Of a stretch of 64,000 nt of DNA, positions 1 to 7,774 are shown piece after piece. Source of the DNA: Magnetospirillum molischianum DSM 120 (GTDB taxonomy: Bacteria; Pseudomonadota; Alphaproteobacteria; Rhodospirillales; Magnetospirillaceae); the NCBI RefSeq assembly GCF_000294655.1, contig NZ_CAHP01000014.1, positions 329,801-393,800 of the forward strand. Reading direction: 5' to 3'. Below the pieces are notes generated by a model. It had not been told where the DNA came from and did not search any database. It saw only the letters and a program-made list of their open reading frames with translations. A program made the translations under genes and the position numbers. Position 1 is the stretch's first letter. Each line of letters begins with the position of its first letter.

Positions 1-1940
1 GCAATCAGCCCCTTGATCTCCTTCGAAGCCTGAGCCGAGCGCTGGGCGAGATTGCGAACCTCCTGGGCCACGACGGCAAAGCCCTTGCCCGCGTCACCGG
101 CCCGAGCCGCCTCGACAGCGGCATTCAAAGCCAACAGATTGGTCTGGAACGCAATCTCGTCGATCATGCCAACGATGTCTTCGATCTTCTGCGAGCTGGA
201 TTCGATCCGGGTCATTGCCCCGATCGCATCGGTCACCACCTGACCGCCCGAGGCCGCGACTTCACGGGCACCGGCGGCGAGTTGGTTGGCCTGCTGGGCG
301 TTGGCCGAGTTCTGGCGAACAGTCGCGGCCAGTTCTTCCATCGAGGCGGCAGTTTCTTCCAGCGCGCTGGCCTGCTGCTCCGAGCGTTCGGACAGATCCT
401 GGCTTCCAGCGGCGACTTCCGAGGCGGCACTGGTGATCTGGACGGCAGCTTCATTGATGTTGCTGACGACCTCGAACAACTTGTCGGCGGTGCGATTGAC
501 ATCAACCTTCAGTTGACCGAACACCCCGGCGTAATCGCCATTGATCCGCCGGGTCAGGTCACCGTCGGCGACGGCGGAAAGCACGCCCGCCACGTCCTTC
601 AGCGCGGTTCCGGTCAAGGCGATCAGGTTGTTGACGCCTTCGCACAGATTGAGCAGGAAGCCATCTTTGCCCAAGAGATCGATACGGCGGTCGAGATCGC
701 CCGAACTGGCGGCCTTGGCAACATCGGCCACCTCGACGACAATTGCGGCCTCGCGTTTGCGCTGGGCCTCTTCCTGAGCGCGCCGGGATTCCTCGGCGGC
801 CTTTTGCTCGGCCTCCATCCGCAATTTGTCGATGGCGTTCTGCTTGAAGACCTCGACGGCTTTGGCCATCTGCCCGATTTCGTCGTGATTGTCCAACGCC
901 GGAATCGTGACGGTATTGTCTCCGTTAGCCAGCCGGGTCATCGCGCCGGTCATTGCCTGAACCGGGACAGTGATGCCGCGTGCAATCACCCAGGCAAAGA
1001 CGATACCGAGAAAAACCGCCAGACTCGACACGAGAAGAAGAAGGGTGATGGAGGTGGCGTTGGCCGCTTCGGTTTCTTGGGCGACCTTGATCAGACGCCG
1101 GTCTAGATCGGTCGATAATTCGTTGGCCAGGGCCGCGAAGTCGGCCGCAAGCTTGGGCATAGCGACATTGATAATGTTCTGGGCTCTGGTGCCATCGGCG
1201 ACGGTGTCGTTGAAGGATTTCAGATATTGCGTAGTCAGATCGACGATGCCGCGGGTCTGCCGAACAACCTCAGGGTTCTTGGCCTTGGCAGAGAAGGCAC
1301 TCAACATCTGAGACACTTTTTCGATCTGTCGGGTCGCGGTGTTGGCGCTCTCCGGGCTAGGATCGATCATATATTTAGCAGCGGCCAGACGAGATTGCGC
1401 CCATTCGGCACGCAGATCGGCCAGATCCGACGTCAATTCCGTTTCGTGAGCGGCGCGCAGAGTATCGATCAACCGGCCCAATTCGTCAAACCCGGCCGCG
1501 CCGTTACGACTCATCACGGCGACGTTCGCATCGCGCGTGATGGTGAATTCCTTCATCTTCTCGGTCGCGACTTGATAGTCCTGAGCCAGCCGGATCATTC
1601 GAGCCGTGGTTTCACGCCGCGTTTCGGTGACGAAAACACCCTGGGCGACCTTCAGAGCCTCGATCAGCGCGATGTTGCCATCGTGAACAGGGATGAAATC
1701 GCTCTCGTCCCCCGATTTCTCATAAGCTCGCACCAGCCGCCGTAAATTCGCGACGTCGGTCTCGATCTTCAGAATGCTCTGGGCCTGTCCGGCCAGGCGG
1801 GCATATTCGCGGCTTCGACCGACAGCTCCGTCCAAGCTCTGCCACCCGGTGACGCCCAGGACGCACAGCAGGGCCAGAACAAGGATGAAGCCTGCGAAGA
1901 TACGGCTTCCGATCTTGAAGTTGGCCATCCAGGTGATCAT
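1..1940 (-). CDS. Methyl-accepting chemotaxis protein (C-terminus beyond window)
   Basis: Transmembrane chemoreceptor that would pass ligand or redox signals to the CheA-CheW complex encoded just upstream. About 646 residues are visible. There is a membrane segment near residues 12-32, a long presumed periplasmic region, a second membrane segment near 292-313 followed by a HAMP domain, a second HAMP-like stretch ([13 protein letters not shown]), and the signalling helices. The conserved hairpin tip reads [20 protein letters not shown] and is followed by [11 protein letters not shown]. The ATG at 1940 is chosen because GGAG lies 6 nt upstream and a hydrophobic N-terminus follows at once. It is the last visible gene of the minus-strand che operon, 60 nt after cheW. 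The frame is open to base 1, so the tail of the signalling domain is missing. The family call is secure; the ligand is unknown. Confidence 0.95.
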   Translation of the reverse strand, partial: MITWMANFKIGSRIFAGFILVLALLCVLGVTGWQSLDGAVGRSREYARLAGQAQSILKIETDVANLRRLVRAYEKSGDESDFIPVHDGNIALIEALKVAQGVFVTETRRETTARMIRLAQDYQVATEKMKEFTITRDANVAVMSRNGAAGFDELGRLIDTLRAAHETELTSDLADLRAEWAQSRLAAAKYMIDPSPESANTATRQIEKVSQMLSAFSAKAKNPEVVRQTRGIVDLTTQYLKSFNDTVADGTRAQNIINVAMPKLAADFAALANELSTDLDRRLIKVAQETEAANATSITLLLLVSSLAVFLGIVFAWVIARGITVPVQAMTGAMTRLANGDNTVTIPALDNHDEIGQMAKAVEVFKQNAIDKLRMEAEQKAAEESRRAQEEAQRKREAAIVVEVADVAKAASSGDLDRRIDLLGKDGFLLNLCEGVNNLIALTGTALKDVAGVLSAVADGDLTRRINGDYAGVFGQLKVDVNRTADKLFEVVSNINEAAVQITSAASEVAAGSQDLSERSEQQASALEETAASMEELAATVRQNSANAQQANQLAAGAREVAASGGQVVTDAIGAMTRIESSSQKIEDIVGMIDEIAFQTNLLALNAAVEAARAGDAGKGFAVVAQEVRNLAQRSAQASKEIKGLI

Positions 1941-2000
1941 CGCTCACTCCATTATCTGGTCGCATCGGGCGCGGCCGGTCGTGATTGGTCGGGCGGAGGA

Positions 2001-2480
2001 TCAGGCCGCCGCGACGCCGTCGGTCAAATCCAAATCGTCGAACGCAAAAACATGGTCGAGATCGAGCAGGGCAACCATTCGCCCATCGACGGTAACCAAG
2101 CCGGTCAAAAAGCCGATATCCGAACGCTCGATCTGCGGCGGCGGCTGAATTTCATCGGCAGAGACGGCCAGGATGTCGGCAACGGCATCGACCAGGATAC
2201 CCGCCACCCGGCTGCCCACCGCGACGACAATGATGACATGGCGGGGGCTGGTGGCGGTAACGCCTCGGCCAAAGCGGGCCCGCAGATCGAGAATCGGAAC
2301 GATCGCGCCGCGCAGATTGATGACACCACGGATATAGGCCGGAGTGTTGGGCAATTCAGTGCTTGCCGTCCATCCCTTGATCTCGCGGATCGCCATGATA
2401 TCGACGCCGTATTCCTCGTCGCCAATCGTGAACGAGATGAATTGTCTGATGCTGCTTTCCGACACGCTGCTCTCCGACAC
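2001..2480 (-). CDS. cheW: Chemotaxis coupling protein CheW
   Basis: CheW is the cytoplasmic adaptor that links chemoreceptors to the CheA kinase. The 159-residue product is one CheW domain: it opens with QFISFTIGDEEYGVDIMAIREIKG, of which the core is FTIGDEEYGVDI, and contains the hallmark YIRGVINLRGAIVPILDLR region and the later GILVDAVADILAV strand. Length is normal for the family. It lies 26 nt downstream of cheA and 60 nt upstream of the chemoreceptor gene, all on the minus strand, so the products probably work as one array. A short Ser/Glu-rich tail precedes the domain. No unusual feature was seen. Confidence 0.96.
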   Translation of the reverse strand: MSESSVSESSIRQFISFTIGDEEYGVDIMAIREIKGWTASTELPNTPAYIRGVINLRGAIVPILDLRARFGRGVTATSPRHVIIVVAVGSRVAGILVDAVADILAVSADEIQPPPQIERSDIGFLTGLVTVDGRMVALLDLDHVFAFDDLDLTDGVAAA

Positions 2481-2506
2481 ATCACCCTCCCCTTTGCGCC
2501 GTAGCG

Positions 2507-4663
2507 CTATTCCGCCGCCACGGTGGCGTCGTGGCTGAGACGCTCGCCCATGATTCGGAGCGCCCCAGCATCCAGGATCAGCGCCACTCGCCCATCGCCC
2601 AGGATGGTGGCGGCCGAGACACCCTCGACCGGATGAAAATTGGAATCCAGACTTTTGATGACGACCTGCTGCTGCCCGAGCAATTCGTCAACCAGCAGAC
2701 CGATACGGTCGCCGCCCTCGGTCTCGACCACAACGGCCAGGGCACGGGTAGGATCGGTGATCGCGCCTTTGATCCCGAACAATTCGTACAGCCGGACCAG
2801 TCGGATATAATCGCCGCGCAACGTCAGCACATCGCCGACATTGACCAGGGTTCGGGTCTGCTGAGGCGTCGGGCGCAACGACTCGACGATGTTGGTGAGC
2901 GGCAGGACATAGCGCTCGCCGCCGACCGCGACCAACATTCCATCCATCACCGCAAGGGTCAACGGCAGAGACAGCACAAAGCGTGCGCCTAGGCCGGGGG
3001 TGTTCTGCACCACCACGCGCCCGCCGACATCCTGGATATTCTTGCGAACGACATCCATGCCGACACCACGGCCGGAAACGTCGGAAACCTGATCCGCAGT
3101 CGAGAAGCCTGGGGCAAAGATCAGCTGATCGATCTGCTCATCCGATAATTGGGCGGTGCGATCGATCAGTCCGCGCTCGACCGCCTTGTCGAACACCCGC
3201 TTGCGATTGATGCCACGCCCATCGTCTGAAATCTCGATGATAATTCGGCCCGAGCGGTGGGCGGCACCAAGATGGATCGTCCCCTCGGCCGGTTTTCCGG
3301 CGGCAAGGCGCTCTTCCGGCGGCTCCAGCCCGTGATCGAGCGAATTGCGAATCAGGTGAGTCAACGGATCGGATAATTGCTCGATCACCGTCTTATCAAC
3401 TTCGGTGTTCTCGCCGCTCATCACCAGCCGGGCCTGCTTGCCCAGTTTCAGCGACAGATCGCGGACCAGACGGGGAGCGCGCGAGAACAGCGCCTTGACC
3501 GGCTGGGCGCGAATCGCCATCACGCTTTCCTGAAGCTCGCGGGTATGGTGCGATAGTTCCTGCAATCCCTGGATCAATTCGGGATGGGACTCGACGGAAA
3601 ATCCCGTCGTCTGCTGGCCCAGCATCGCCTGAGTGATCACCAGTTCGCCGACCATGTTGACCAGACGGTCGATCCGGTCGAGATCGACCCGAATCGAGGC
3701 CGTGTGAATCCCGCTGCCGCCACTGCCGCCGACGCTGGCGCCGGTGGATGCATTGGTCCCGGATCGGATCGGGGCGGACAGGGGCGGATGCGGATCGGCA
3801 CGGGCAACAGCCGGAGCGGGCAAAACCGGAACCGATGGAACCGCCGCGACGGGAGCAGGTGCGGGATCTGGAGCGGGTTCGGAAAGCGGCAGGAACAGCC
3901 CCCACCCCTCGCCTTCCCCATCGACATCAAGACCGATCTGCGTGATCAGCACGTCGGCGGTATCGCCGGCGACGAACTCGAACACCTCCTCGATCTCGGC
4001 CCGCTCCCGGTCGGTAATCAACGATATGGTCCAGGACAGGTATGTGTCGCGAGGATTGATCTCGGTCAAACCGGGAAGACGCGACAGGTCGGCGACAACC
4101 TCGATCTCGCCCAGTGCGGCCAGTTCGCGGAACAACAATTGCGGATCGTTGCCGGTCAGCAACAGACCCGCGGCAGGCAACAGGCGGATATTCCACAGAA
4201 TAGGCGCGTTGACGACCGGAGCGGCACCAGACGGAACCGGCACGGCGGAGGGTGGTTCCGGTTCTTCGATTAGAATCCGTTCCAGTGCGGCGGTAACGTC
4301 GGCACCGTGATCGGCAGGCAAAGCCACCTCTTCCTGGGCGGCACGAACGAAATCGCCCAGCGTGTCGGTACCGCGAACAAGAAGATCGGCGACATGCGGC
4401 GTCAGGGCAACCCGGCCCGAGCGCAGCGCGTCCATCGAGGTCTCGAACACATGGGCGAAGCGGACCAGATCCTCGAAGGCGAAGGCTCCGGCACCGCCCT
4501 TGATCGAGTGGACACAGCGAAAGACGGCGTTGAGATCTTCAAGATCGCCCTCGCCCAGTTGCAGCCGCGCAATCGTCTCCTCGGCGGCGGCAAGAAGCTC
4601 GGCGCATTCCTCGAAATAGGTCGCCTTGAACCGCGACAGGTCGTAGGGCTGATCCTCGCTCAC
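2507..4663 (-). CDS. cheA: Chemotaxis histidine kinase CheA
   Basis: Sensor kinase that autophosphorylates on an HPt histidine and passes phosphate to CheY. The 718 residues hold an N-terminal HPt domain with His52 in CVHSIKGGAGAF, a middle stretch of about 180 residues, a Pro/Ala/Gly-rich linker near 270-310, the dimerisation helix pair, a HATPase domain (N box LIRNSLDHGLE near 438, G1 DDGRGIN, G2 GRGVGMDVV near 533), and a C-terminal CheW-like regulatory domain from about 560. All kinase boxes are intact, so it should be active. It follows cheY by 23 nt and precedes cheW by 26 nt. The block between HPt and dimerisation domain may be a diverged P2 (CheY-binding) domain; I could not establish this by eye. 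Confidence 0.97.
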   Translation of the reverse strand: MSEDQPYDLSRFKATYFEECAELLAAAEETIARLQLGEGDLEDLNAVFRCVHSIKGGAGAFAFEDLVRFAHVFETSMDALRSGRVALTPHVADLLVRGTDTLGDFVRAAQEEVALPADHGADVTAALERILIEEPEPPSAVPVPSGAAPVVNAPILWNIRLLPAAGLLLTGNDPQLLFRELAALGEIEVVADLSRLPGLTEINPRDTYLSWTISLITDRERAEIEEVFEFVAGDTADVLITQIGLDVDGEGEGWGLFLPLSEPAPDPAPAPVAAVPSVPVLPAPAVARADPHPPLSAPIRSGTNASTGASVGGSGGSGIHTASIRVDLDRIDRLVNMVGELVITQAMLGQQTTGFSVESHPELIQGLQELSHHTRELQESVMAIRAQPVKALFSRAPRLVRDLSLKLGKQARLVMSGENTEVDKTVIEQLSDPLTHLIRNSLDHGLEPPEERLAAGKPAEGTIHLGAAHRSGRIIIEISDDGRGINRKRVFDKAVERGLIDRTAQLSDEQIDQLIFAPGFSTADQVSDVSGRGVGMDVVRKNIQDVGGRVVVQNTPGLGARFVLSLPLTLAVMDGMLVAVGGERYVLPLTNIVESLRPTPQQTRTLVNVGDVLTLRGDYIRLVRLYELFGIKGAITDPTRALAVVVETEGGDRIGLLVDELLGQQQVVIKSLDSNFHPVEGVSAATILGDGRVALILDAGALRIMGERLSHDATVAAE

Positions 4664-4686
4664 GCACGCCTCTCCCGTTCGAGCCG

Positions 4687-5052
4687 CTAGGGGCAGACTT
4701 TCGCCACGATCTGTAACAACTTTTCAGGACTGAACGGCTTAACGATCCACCCAGTAGCACCGGCGGAACGACCGGCATCCTTTTTCGCCTGCTCGCTTTC
4801 GGTGGTCAGGATCAAAATCGGCGTCCCGGCATGGGCAGGCAATCCGCGCAGTTTGCGGACCAGGGTGATCCCATCCATCTCGGGCATGTTGACGTCGGTG
4901 ATGATGACATCAACCTTTTGCCCCTGAATGGTACGCAGAGCGGCAACACCGTTTTCGGCTTCGAGCACAGTGTAACCGGCCCCTCGCAACGTGAACGAAA
5001 CCATATCGCGCATCGTCTTCGAATCATCGACTGCCAGAACGCACTTACCCAT
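4687..5052 (-). CDS. cheY: Chemotaxis response regulator CheY
   Basis: Single-domain receiver that carries the signal from CheA to the flagellar switch. The 121 residues contain the acidic pair Asp9/Asp10 (LAVDDSKTMR), phospho-acceptor Asp53 in IITDVNMPEMDG, the conserved Thr in ILTTESE and the Lys in WIVKPFSP. There is no output domain, so it acts by binding a partner. It sits 16 nt after the STAS gene and 23 nt before cheA, implying co-transcription. Motor-binding CheY and phosphate-sink CheY cannot be told apart from sequence alone; the location beside cheA makes it the cognate receiver of this kinase. Confidence 0.95.
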   Translation of the reverse strand: MGKCVLAVDDSKTMRDMVSFTLRGAGYTVLEAENGVAALRTIQGQKVDVIITDVNMPEMDGITLVRKLRGLPAHAGTPILILTTESEQAKKDAGRSAGATGWIVKPFSPEKLLQIVAKVCP

Positions 5053-5068
5053 TCCGCTCTCCCAGATC

Positions 5069-5371
5069 TCAGATCAGTTTTTGTAATTCGTCGTCGAGAC
5101 CCAGCCGCCCGAACGCTTCGACAACCGGGGCGGCTGGACTGTCCAGAATCAATCGACGGGCGGAACCAGCAAAGCCCGGCGCGGCGGCCAGGATGACCTG
5201 GATCGCAGCGGTTGACAGCCGGGCAACTCGGTCGGCCTTGATGGCAACATCGATTCCGTTGCTCTGCCCAAGCGCATCGAGAAGGGTGTCACGCAACTCT
5301 CCCGCTGCAAGCAGATCGACGATTTCTGGCAATTCGATTTCTAGCCGGCCTTGAGACTCTTTGGTTTCCAT
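5069..5371 (-). CDS. STAS-domain protein, first gene of the che operon
   Basis: About 100 residues forming one STAS (anti-sigma-factor antagonist type) domain: the N-terminal strand LEIELPEIVDLLAAGELRD, the loop ARLSTAAIQVI where the regulatory Ser/Thr normally lies, and a C-terminal helix VEAFGRLGLDDELQKLI. STAS proteins bind partners under Ser/Thr phosphorylation control. STAS proteins as first gene of a che cluster are known in other alphaproteobacteria, but their role there is poorly defined. I start at ATG 5371 (METKESQG); the frame stays open upstream to a TTG at 5419, but that adds 16 residues unlike the family. The Shine-Dalgarno sequence is weak. The gene is divergent from the PYP-like gene with 89 nt between starts. 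Confidence 0.85.
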   Translation of the reverse strand: METKESQGRLEIELPEIVDLLAAGELRDTLLDALGQSNGIDVAIKADRVARLSTAAIQVILAAAPGFAGSARRLILDSPAAPVVEAFGRLGLDDELQKLI

Positions 5372-5460
5372 GGCGCGGTTGCCAACTTCCCAGTGGACCA
5401 AACTGTGATAATACGTCAAATTCCAGACTTAAGTAAGAGCCGAACCGCCCAGGCGCATGA

Positions 5461-5877
5461 ATGCCCAAAATAACAACTCAGGCCGGTCCATGGAACATGA
5501 CGGTGTTCGCTTTCGATCAAAGCGATCCCGAAAACCCACTTGGACAGCTCAAGGACGAAGACTTACGGAGAATCCCCTACGGAGCGGCCGAATTGAACGC
5601 CGAGGGACGTGTCGTATCTTATAACGACACAGAACCGGAAGAAAACGACGACGGCAAGATTTCGCCCATTGGGAGAAATTTCTTCGGCGAGGTGGCGCGC
5701 TGGGCCGGGAACCCGATCATCGTCGAGGAATTCCGTAAAGGCGTCAGCAGCGGCGCGCTCAACGTCGTGTTCGACTGCGCCAACGCCCGCCTCTCCTACA
5801 AAGTACGGGTGCACTTCAAGGTCAGCCCGATCCTCGGCACCTACTGGGTCTTCATCAAGCGTCTGCGCCGGGCTTAG
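5461..5877 (+). CDS. PYP-like PAS protein with Trp at the chromophore-cysteine position
   Basis: Single PAS domain of 138 residues that aligns to photoactive yellow protein (PYP) of Halorhodospira almost without gaps. Counting from the internal Met at 5497 (MTVFAFDQSDPEN), Tyr42, Asn43, Glu46, Gly59, Asn61, Phe62 and Phe63 fall at PYP positions, then GVSSGALN and the end YWVFIKRL match. PYP Cys69, which binds p-coumarate, is Trp here (VARW), Arg52 is Asp and Thr50 is Asn. Two residues are missing in the loop around PYP Met100. It therefore cannot carry the usual thioester chromophore and may be a non-photoactive sensor or bind something else non-covalently. The start may be 5461 or 5497; neither has a strong ribosome site. 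It is divergent from the che operon and its last 23 nt overlap the convergent meaB end. Confidence 0.85.
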   Translation: MPKITTQAGPWNMTVFAFDQSDPENPLGQLKDEDLRRIPYGAAELNAEGRVVSYNDTEPEENDDGKISPIGRNFFGEVARWAGNPIIVEEFRKGVSSGALNVVFDCANARLSYKVRVHFKVSPILGTYWVFIKRLRRA

Positions 5878-6874
5878 CGGTTTCGTTCCCTCCACGGAAC
5901 AAGGTGACCAACTGCCGCGCCGCCGCGCCGGGAGGGACGCGACCCGTGGCGACCGCCTGCTCCATCTCCGGCAACAGGGCCGCAACGCGGGAATCGTCGC
6001 GCAGGCTCTGCAACAGCGTTTCCGACACCTCGTTCCACATCCAGGCGCGGGCCTGCGCCTCGCGGCGGGCGGCCAGAGCACCATTGGCCCCCAGCGCGTC
6101 ACGATGTTCGCGAACAGTGTTCCAAACGGAATCGATCCCGGTGCGGGTCAGTGCGGAACAGGTCAGCACCGGCACCCGCCAGCCGGTCGCGGCGGGAGCG
6201 AGCAGATGCAGGGCATTACCGTAATCGCGCGCCGCCCGCGCCGCTGCGGTGGCAAGATCGCCATCGGCTTTGTTGACGATGATCGCATCGGCCAGTTCGA
6301 CGATCCCTTTTTTAATTCCCTGCAACTCGTCGCCGCCGCCCGGCACCAGCAACAGCAGGAACATATCGACCATATCGGCCACCGCCGTCTCGCTTTGACC
6401 GACACCGACGGTCTCGACGACGATCACGTCGAAGCCTGCCGCCTCGCACACCAGCATCGCTTCTCGGGTGCGCCGCGCCACACCGCCCAAAGTGCAGCCC
6501 GACGGGCTGGGGCGGATAAAGGCGCGGGGGTCACGCGACAAGTCTTCCATCCGGGTCTTGTCGCCCAGGATGGAACCGCCAGAGCGCGGACTGGACGGAT
6601 CGACCGCCAACACCGCCGGACGCCCTCCCTGAGCCAGAACATGAAGGCCGAAGCTTTCGATGAAGGTGCTCTTCCCCGCACCGGGAACGCCGGTGATGCC
6701 AACCCGCACCGCGCCGCCGGTATGGGGCAGCAATTCGTGCAACAGCGCCTCGGCGCTTGCACGATGGTCGGGACGGGTGGATTCGATCAGGGTGATGGCG
6801 CGGGCCAGAGCGCGGCGCTCACCGGCACGGACGGAACGGGCCAGGGCAATGGGGTCGAGTGAAGGCAGGGTCAC
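5855..6874 (-). CDS. meaB: Methylmalonyl-CoA mutase-associated GTPase MeaB
   Basis: G3E-family P-loop GTPase of 339 residues that protects and helps load cobalamin onto methylmalonyl-CoA mutase (ArgK/YgfD family). The Walker A motif GVPGAGKS is at residues 62-69, followed by AVDPSSPRSGGSILGDKTRM, the switch region VVETVGVGQSE, and the base-recognition motif NKAD. Length is normal. The mutase genes are not in the window. It starts 8 nt downstream of the 96-residue orphan gene on the same strand, and its 3' end overlaps the tail of the convergent PYP-like gene by 23 nt, so the two transcripts are antisense there. Confidence 0.95.
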   Translation of the reverse strand: MTLPSLDPIALARSVRAGERRALARAITLIESTRPDHRASAEALLHELLPHTGGAVRVGITGVPGAGKSTFIESFGLHVLAQGGRPAVLAVDPSSPRSGGSILGDKTRMEDLSRDPRAFIRPSPSGCTLGGVARRTREAMLVCEAAGFDVIVVETVGVGQSETAVADMVDMFLLLLVPGGGDELQGIKKGIVELADAIIVNKADGDLATAAARAARDYGNALHLLAPAATGWRVPVLTCSALTRTGIDSVWNTVREHRDALGANGALAARREAQARAWMWNEVSETLLQSLRDDSRVAALLPEMEQAVATGRVPPGAAARQLVTLFRGGNETAKPGADA

Positions 6875-6881
6875 GGGCAGT

Positions 6882-7172
6882 CTATTTCCGGGTCTTGGGA
6901 TCGGGCGGCGGCTCGGTCCCCTGGTTCAAGAAAGTCAGGATCGCCATTGATACCAGTTTGGCGCGATCCTCGTCGGACAGAGTGTCCAAAATCTTGCGCT
7001 TGGCGCGATGAATTTCAGCCGCCTCGCGCAGCAGCTTGGCGCGGGCGGCAGCGGCTTGGACAGCGGGTTTCGCCTTAGGAACCGAGGCCTGAGCGCGCAC
7101 GGAAATCTTGGCGCGGGAAAGATTTTCGCGCGCCTTGCCGTCCAGGAACAGAGCTTGCAGCCAACCGAACAT
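6882..7172 (-). CDS. Conserved-looking small protein of unknown function
   Basis: A 96-residue basic protein that I do not recognise. It has a short hydrophobic start (MFGWLQALFL), then Ala/Lys/Arg-rich stretches predicted to be helical (AAAARAKLLREAAEIHRAKR), an acidic turn (LSDEDRAKLVSMAILTFL) and a Pro-rich tail (EPPPDPKTRK). No catalytic motif or cysteine is present. It lies 8 nt upstream of meaB on the same strand, which supports real translation and co-expression. Base composition matches its neighbours. Function cannot be assigned. Confidence 0.65.
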   Translation of the reverse strand: MFGWLQALFLDGKARENLSRAKISVRAQASVPKAKPAVQAAAARAKLLREAAEIHRAKRKILDTLSDEDRAKLVSMAILTFLNQGTEPPPDPKTRK

Positions 7173-7341
7173 CGTCAGACACTACCCCGGAATCCCCTCC
7201 GCTGTCATCGACGAGGGATACCGTCGAACGATAACGGTGATTGAGCGGGGGGCCGAGGTTGGCTACAGTCCGGGCCAGCGGGCGGCTGGTGGAGACTTTC
7301 CGCCAGGGTGTCCGCTTTTCTTCGCTTCGGGCGCACCGATA

Positions 7342-7773
7342 ATGGATATGAACCTGCTTCACCATCCCCAACTGATTTCCCTACGCCGCTGGTGGCTGGG
7401 TCAAGGTGGCAGCGAGGGGCTGCCTTCGGCGGCGGATCTCAGCCCCGCCATGCTGCGGCCTTGGCTCGACAATCTGGTCGTGGTCGATATCGACCCGGCG
7501 GGCGAGCCGCGCTATGCCTATTACGGTGCCAATTTAGCCGCCGCCTTTGGCACCGACATGGTCGGCCATTCGATCGATCAGCTGCCCAAAGCCCAGCGCG
7601 CCATCCTGGCCCGCGAATACGACACGGTGCGGCGCGACTCGACCACTCTGGTCCGCCGCTACACCGCTGATTTCGACGGGCAAACCCAAACCTGGGAACG
7701 CCTGCTTCTCCCCTTCTTCGACGGCGACGGCGCAGTCGAGAAGATCATTGTCGCCGTCTACCGCCTGGAATGA
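7342..7773 (+). CDS. PAS_5-family protein
   Basis: A 143-residue protein resembling the alphaproteobacterial PAS_5 family: an N-terminal helix with RRWW, the segment [25 protein letters not shown], then [25 protein letters not shown] and a final strand [12 protein letters not shown]. Such proteins are single PAS modules without an output domain and are usually of unknown ligand. Start at ATG 7342 (MDMNLL) is where family similarity begins; a longer frame exists from 7108 but its extra 78 residues are Arg/Ser-rich and look like read-through. The stop is 1 nt before the ATG of the FtsK-like gene, so the two are probably translated together. Confidence 0.75.
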   Translation: MDMNLLHHPQLISLRRWWLGQGGSEGLPSAADLSPAMLRPWLDNLVVVDIDPAGEPRYAYYGANLAAAFGTDMVGHSIDQLPKAQRAILAREYDTVRRDSTTLVRRYTADFDGQTQTWERLLLPFFDGDGAVEKIIVAVYRLE

Positions 7774-7774
7774 C

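Noticed and set aside
282..1106. Long plus-strand open frame of 274 codons
   Set aside because: It is antisense to the chemoreceptor gene, whose minus-strand frame shows the conserved signalling hairpin; high GC content keeps antisense frames open.
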